A DNA stretch of 16,428 bases from Pseudomonadota bacterium (lineage in GTDB: Bacteria > Bdellovibrionota_B > Oligoflexia > Silvanigrellales > Silvanigrellaceae): the NCBI GenBank assembly GCA_027490595.1, contig JAIXXU010000073.1, forward strand, positions 1 through 16,428. Direction: 5' to 3'. Under the pieces are notes generated by a model. That model had not been told where the DNA came from, made no database searches, and saw only the letters and a program-made list of their open reading frames with translations. A program made the translations under genes and the position numbers. Shown here piece after piece: positions 15,123 through 16,428 of this stretch (the stretch's first letter is position 1; the number at the start of each line of letters is the position of its first letter).

Positions 15123-16370
15123 ATGTTTGCAAAGTCTCTTCTATCATCTCGGCTTCATGCTCCTGAAGTGACATATTTTACTTCAGAAAGCGTGAGTGAA
15201 GGGCACCCGGACAAGGTTGCTGATCAAATTTCAGACAGTATTCTCGATGAACTCATGATCTTTGACCCTAGAGCGCGCGTTGCTTGTGAGGCTCTCTGCA
15301 AAACAGGTCTTGTTGTTGTTGCTGGAGAAATTAGCATCAACAATGATACAGTTCGCCAAAACGAAATGAAACTTGGTCGAAAAATGAGGAGTTATTCTGA
15401 TATTACCCGCCAAGTTATCAAAGAAATTGGATACGACGATCCTAACACTGGTTTTGATTACCGTAGTTGTGGAGTTATTGTTGCATTGGATGCACAATCT
15501 CCTGATATTGCTCAAGGTGTAGATGAGGGTGCAGGACTTCATAAAGAACAGGGCGCCGGTGATCAGGGAATGATGTTTGGCTACGCTATCAATGAAACTA
15601 ACGAGCTAATGCCAGCAACAGTTCAATATGCTCATTCTATTTTGCAAAATCTTTCTAAAGCTAGAAAAGAAAAACAAGTTGAGTGGTTGCGTCCTGATGC
15701 AAAATCTCAGGTTACTGCAGAATATCATAACGGCTCCATAAAACGAATTGATACAGTTGTTGTGAGCACAATGCATTCTGAAAATGTGACTCAAGAGGAC
15801 ATTAAAAAATTTGTTATTGAACACGTGATTAAAAAAACAATTCCTCGTGATTTATTAGATGAACAAACAAAATACCATATTAACCCAACCGGTAAGTTTG
15901 TTATTGGTGGACCCCAAGGTGATTGTGGCTTAACTGGTCGTAAAATTATTGTGGACACTTATGGTGGACACGGAGCCCATGGAGGCGGTGCTTTTTCTGG
16001 TAAAGATCCCAGCAAAGTCGACCGTTCTGCTGCATACATGGGGCGTTATATTGCTAAAAACATCGTTGCTGCAGGCTTAGCTGACAGAGCGCTAGTTCAA
16101 ATTGCTTACGCAATTGGTATTGCTCAACCAGTAAGTGTCTTGGTTCAAACGTTTGGAACAGAAAAAGTAGCGCGCACTACTATCGAGAATGCTGTCAAAA
16201 AAGTTTTCGATATGACTCCTTCAGGAATTATCAAAACTCTAGACTTACTCAGACCCAAGGAAAATGGTTATTCTTACGTTCAGACCGCTTCTTATGGGCA
16301 TTTTGGACGCCCGTTGTTCCCATGGGAGAAAACAGATAAAATCTCTGACCTTCAAAGAGCCGTTCAATAA
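15123..16370 (+). CDS. metK: S-adenosylmethionine synthetase MetK
   Basis: Cytoplasmic methionine adenosyltransferase making SAM from methionine and ATP; SAM is also the methyl donor used by RsmH, encoded nearby. With the ATG at 15123 the protein has 415 residues, somewhat longer than the roughly 385 of E. coli MetK. Motifs: [20 protein letters not shown] (19-38) with the GHPDK nucleotide-binding motif, GEIS (68-71), [14 protein letters not shown] (105-118), [12 protein letters not shown] (144-155), STMHSENV (215-222), [21 protein letters not shown] (254-274), and the P-loop-like [19 protein letters not shown] (287-305). YGHFGR and PWEK near the C-terminus complete the family pattern. It lies 54 nt after rnpB on the same strand. 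The short leader shows no SAM riboswitch or terminator hairpin; co-transcription with rnpB is possible but unproven. Confidence 0.97.
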   Translation: MFAKSLLSSRLHAPEVTYFTSESVSEGHPDKVADQISDSILDELMIFDPRARVACEALCKTGLVVVAGEISINNDTVRQNEMKLGRKMRSYSDITRQVIKEIGYDDPNTGFDYRSCGVIVALDAQSPDIAQGVDEGAGLHKEQGAGDQGMMFGYAINETNELMPATVQYAHSILQNLSKARKEKQVEWLRPDAKSQVTAEYHNGSIKRIDTVVVSTMHSENVTQEDIKKFVIEHVIKKTIPRDLLDEQTKYHINPTGKFVIGGPQGDCGLTGRKIIVDTYGGHGAHGGGAFSGKDPSKVDRSAAYMGRYIAKNIVAAGLADRALVQIAYAIGIAQPVSVLVQTFGTEKVARTTIENAVKKVFDMTPSGIIKTLDLLRPKENGYSYVQTASYGHFGRPLFPWEKTDKISDLQRAVQ

Positions 16371-16428
16371 TCGATGGTGCGCAAAATTTATTAAGCCTTT
16401 AGCATATCATCGTTGCTATAAATTGAGC

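Noticed and set aside
1..16428. Search for an undescribed system, mobile element, CRISPR array, tRNA or attachment site
   Set aside because: Apart from the short window edges, every part of the window is accounted for by core cell-wall, division, translation and cofactor genes plus rnpB with short gaps. No inverted-repeat-bounded element, repeat array or tRNA was seen on reading.

Overview
This 16.4 kb window is a compact stretch of bacterial core genome. It is AT-rich (by eye GC is in the mid to upper 30s percent). It is dominated by a leftward (minus-strand) run of cell-wall and cell-division genes of the dcw type. The MurE homologue carries the DNPR signature typical of meso-diaminopimelate-adding enzymes, the RNase P RNA looks like type A, and FtsI has no PASTA domains. 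Together these suggest a Gram-negative, proteobacteria-like host. The low GC, the fused glycyl-tRNA synthetase and the rearranged dcw cluster would fit the Bdellovibrionota/Oligoflexia (for example Silvanigrellales), but that placement is inference only.

Layout on the minus strand, read right to left in transcription order: a fused alpha-beta glycyl-tRNA synthetase (glyQS, 14582-11430); the bifunctional riboflavin kinase/FAD synthetase ribF (11420-10422); a 78-nt gap with a candidate promoter; then rsmH, an ftsL-like gene, ftsI, murE, mraY, murD, ftsW and murC. Spacings inside the division/wall run are -20 to +34 nt, including an ATGA overlap (ftsL/ftsI) and a 20-nt overlap (murD/ftsW), so it is probably one transcription unit. 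The last 115 nt on the left hold no complete gene, but they may contain the first codons of another leftward gene cut by the window edge.

On the plus strand, divergent from glyQS across about 114 nt, lie the RNase P RNA gene rnpB (about 14697-15068) and, 54 nt later, metK (S-adenosylmethionine synthetase). Only 58 nt follow metK.

How the genes work together: MurC, MurD and MurE make UDP-MurNAc-tripeptide, and MraY loads the finished pentapeptide onto undecaprenyl phosphate. FtsW and FtsI polymerise and crosslink septal peptidoglycan, with FtsL as the bitopic divisome partner. RsmH methylates 16S rRNA using the SAM that MetK makes. MurF and MurG, needed between these steps, are absent from their usual positions. 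I found no mobile element, CRISPR array, tRNA or novel defence-like system. The most notable departures are the glyQS fusion, the enlarged MurD, the loss of murF and murG from the cluster, and a few substitutions at normally conserved Mur and FtsW positions.
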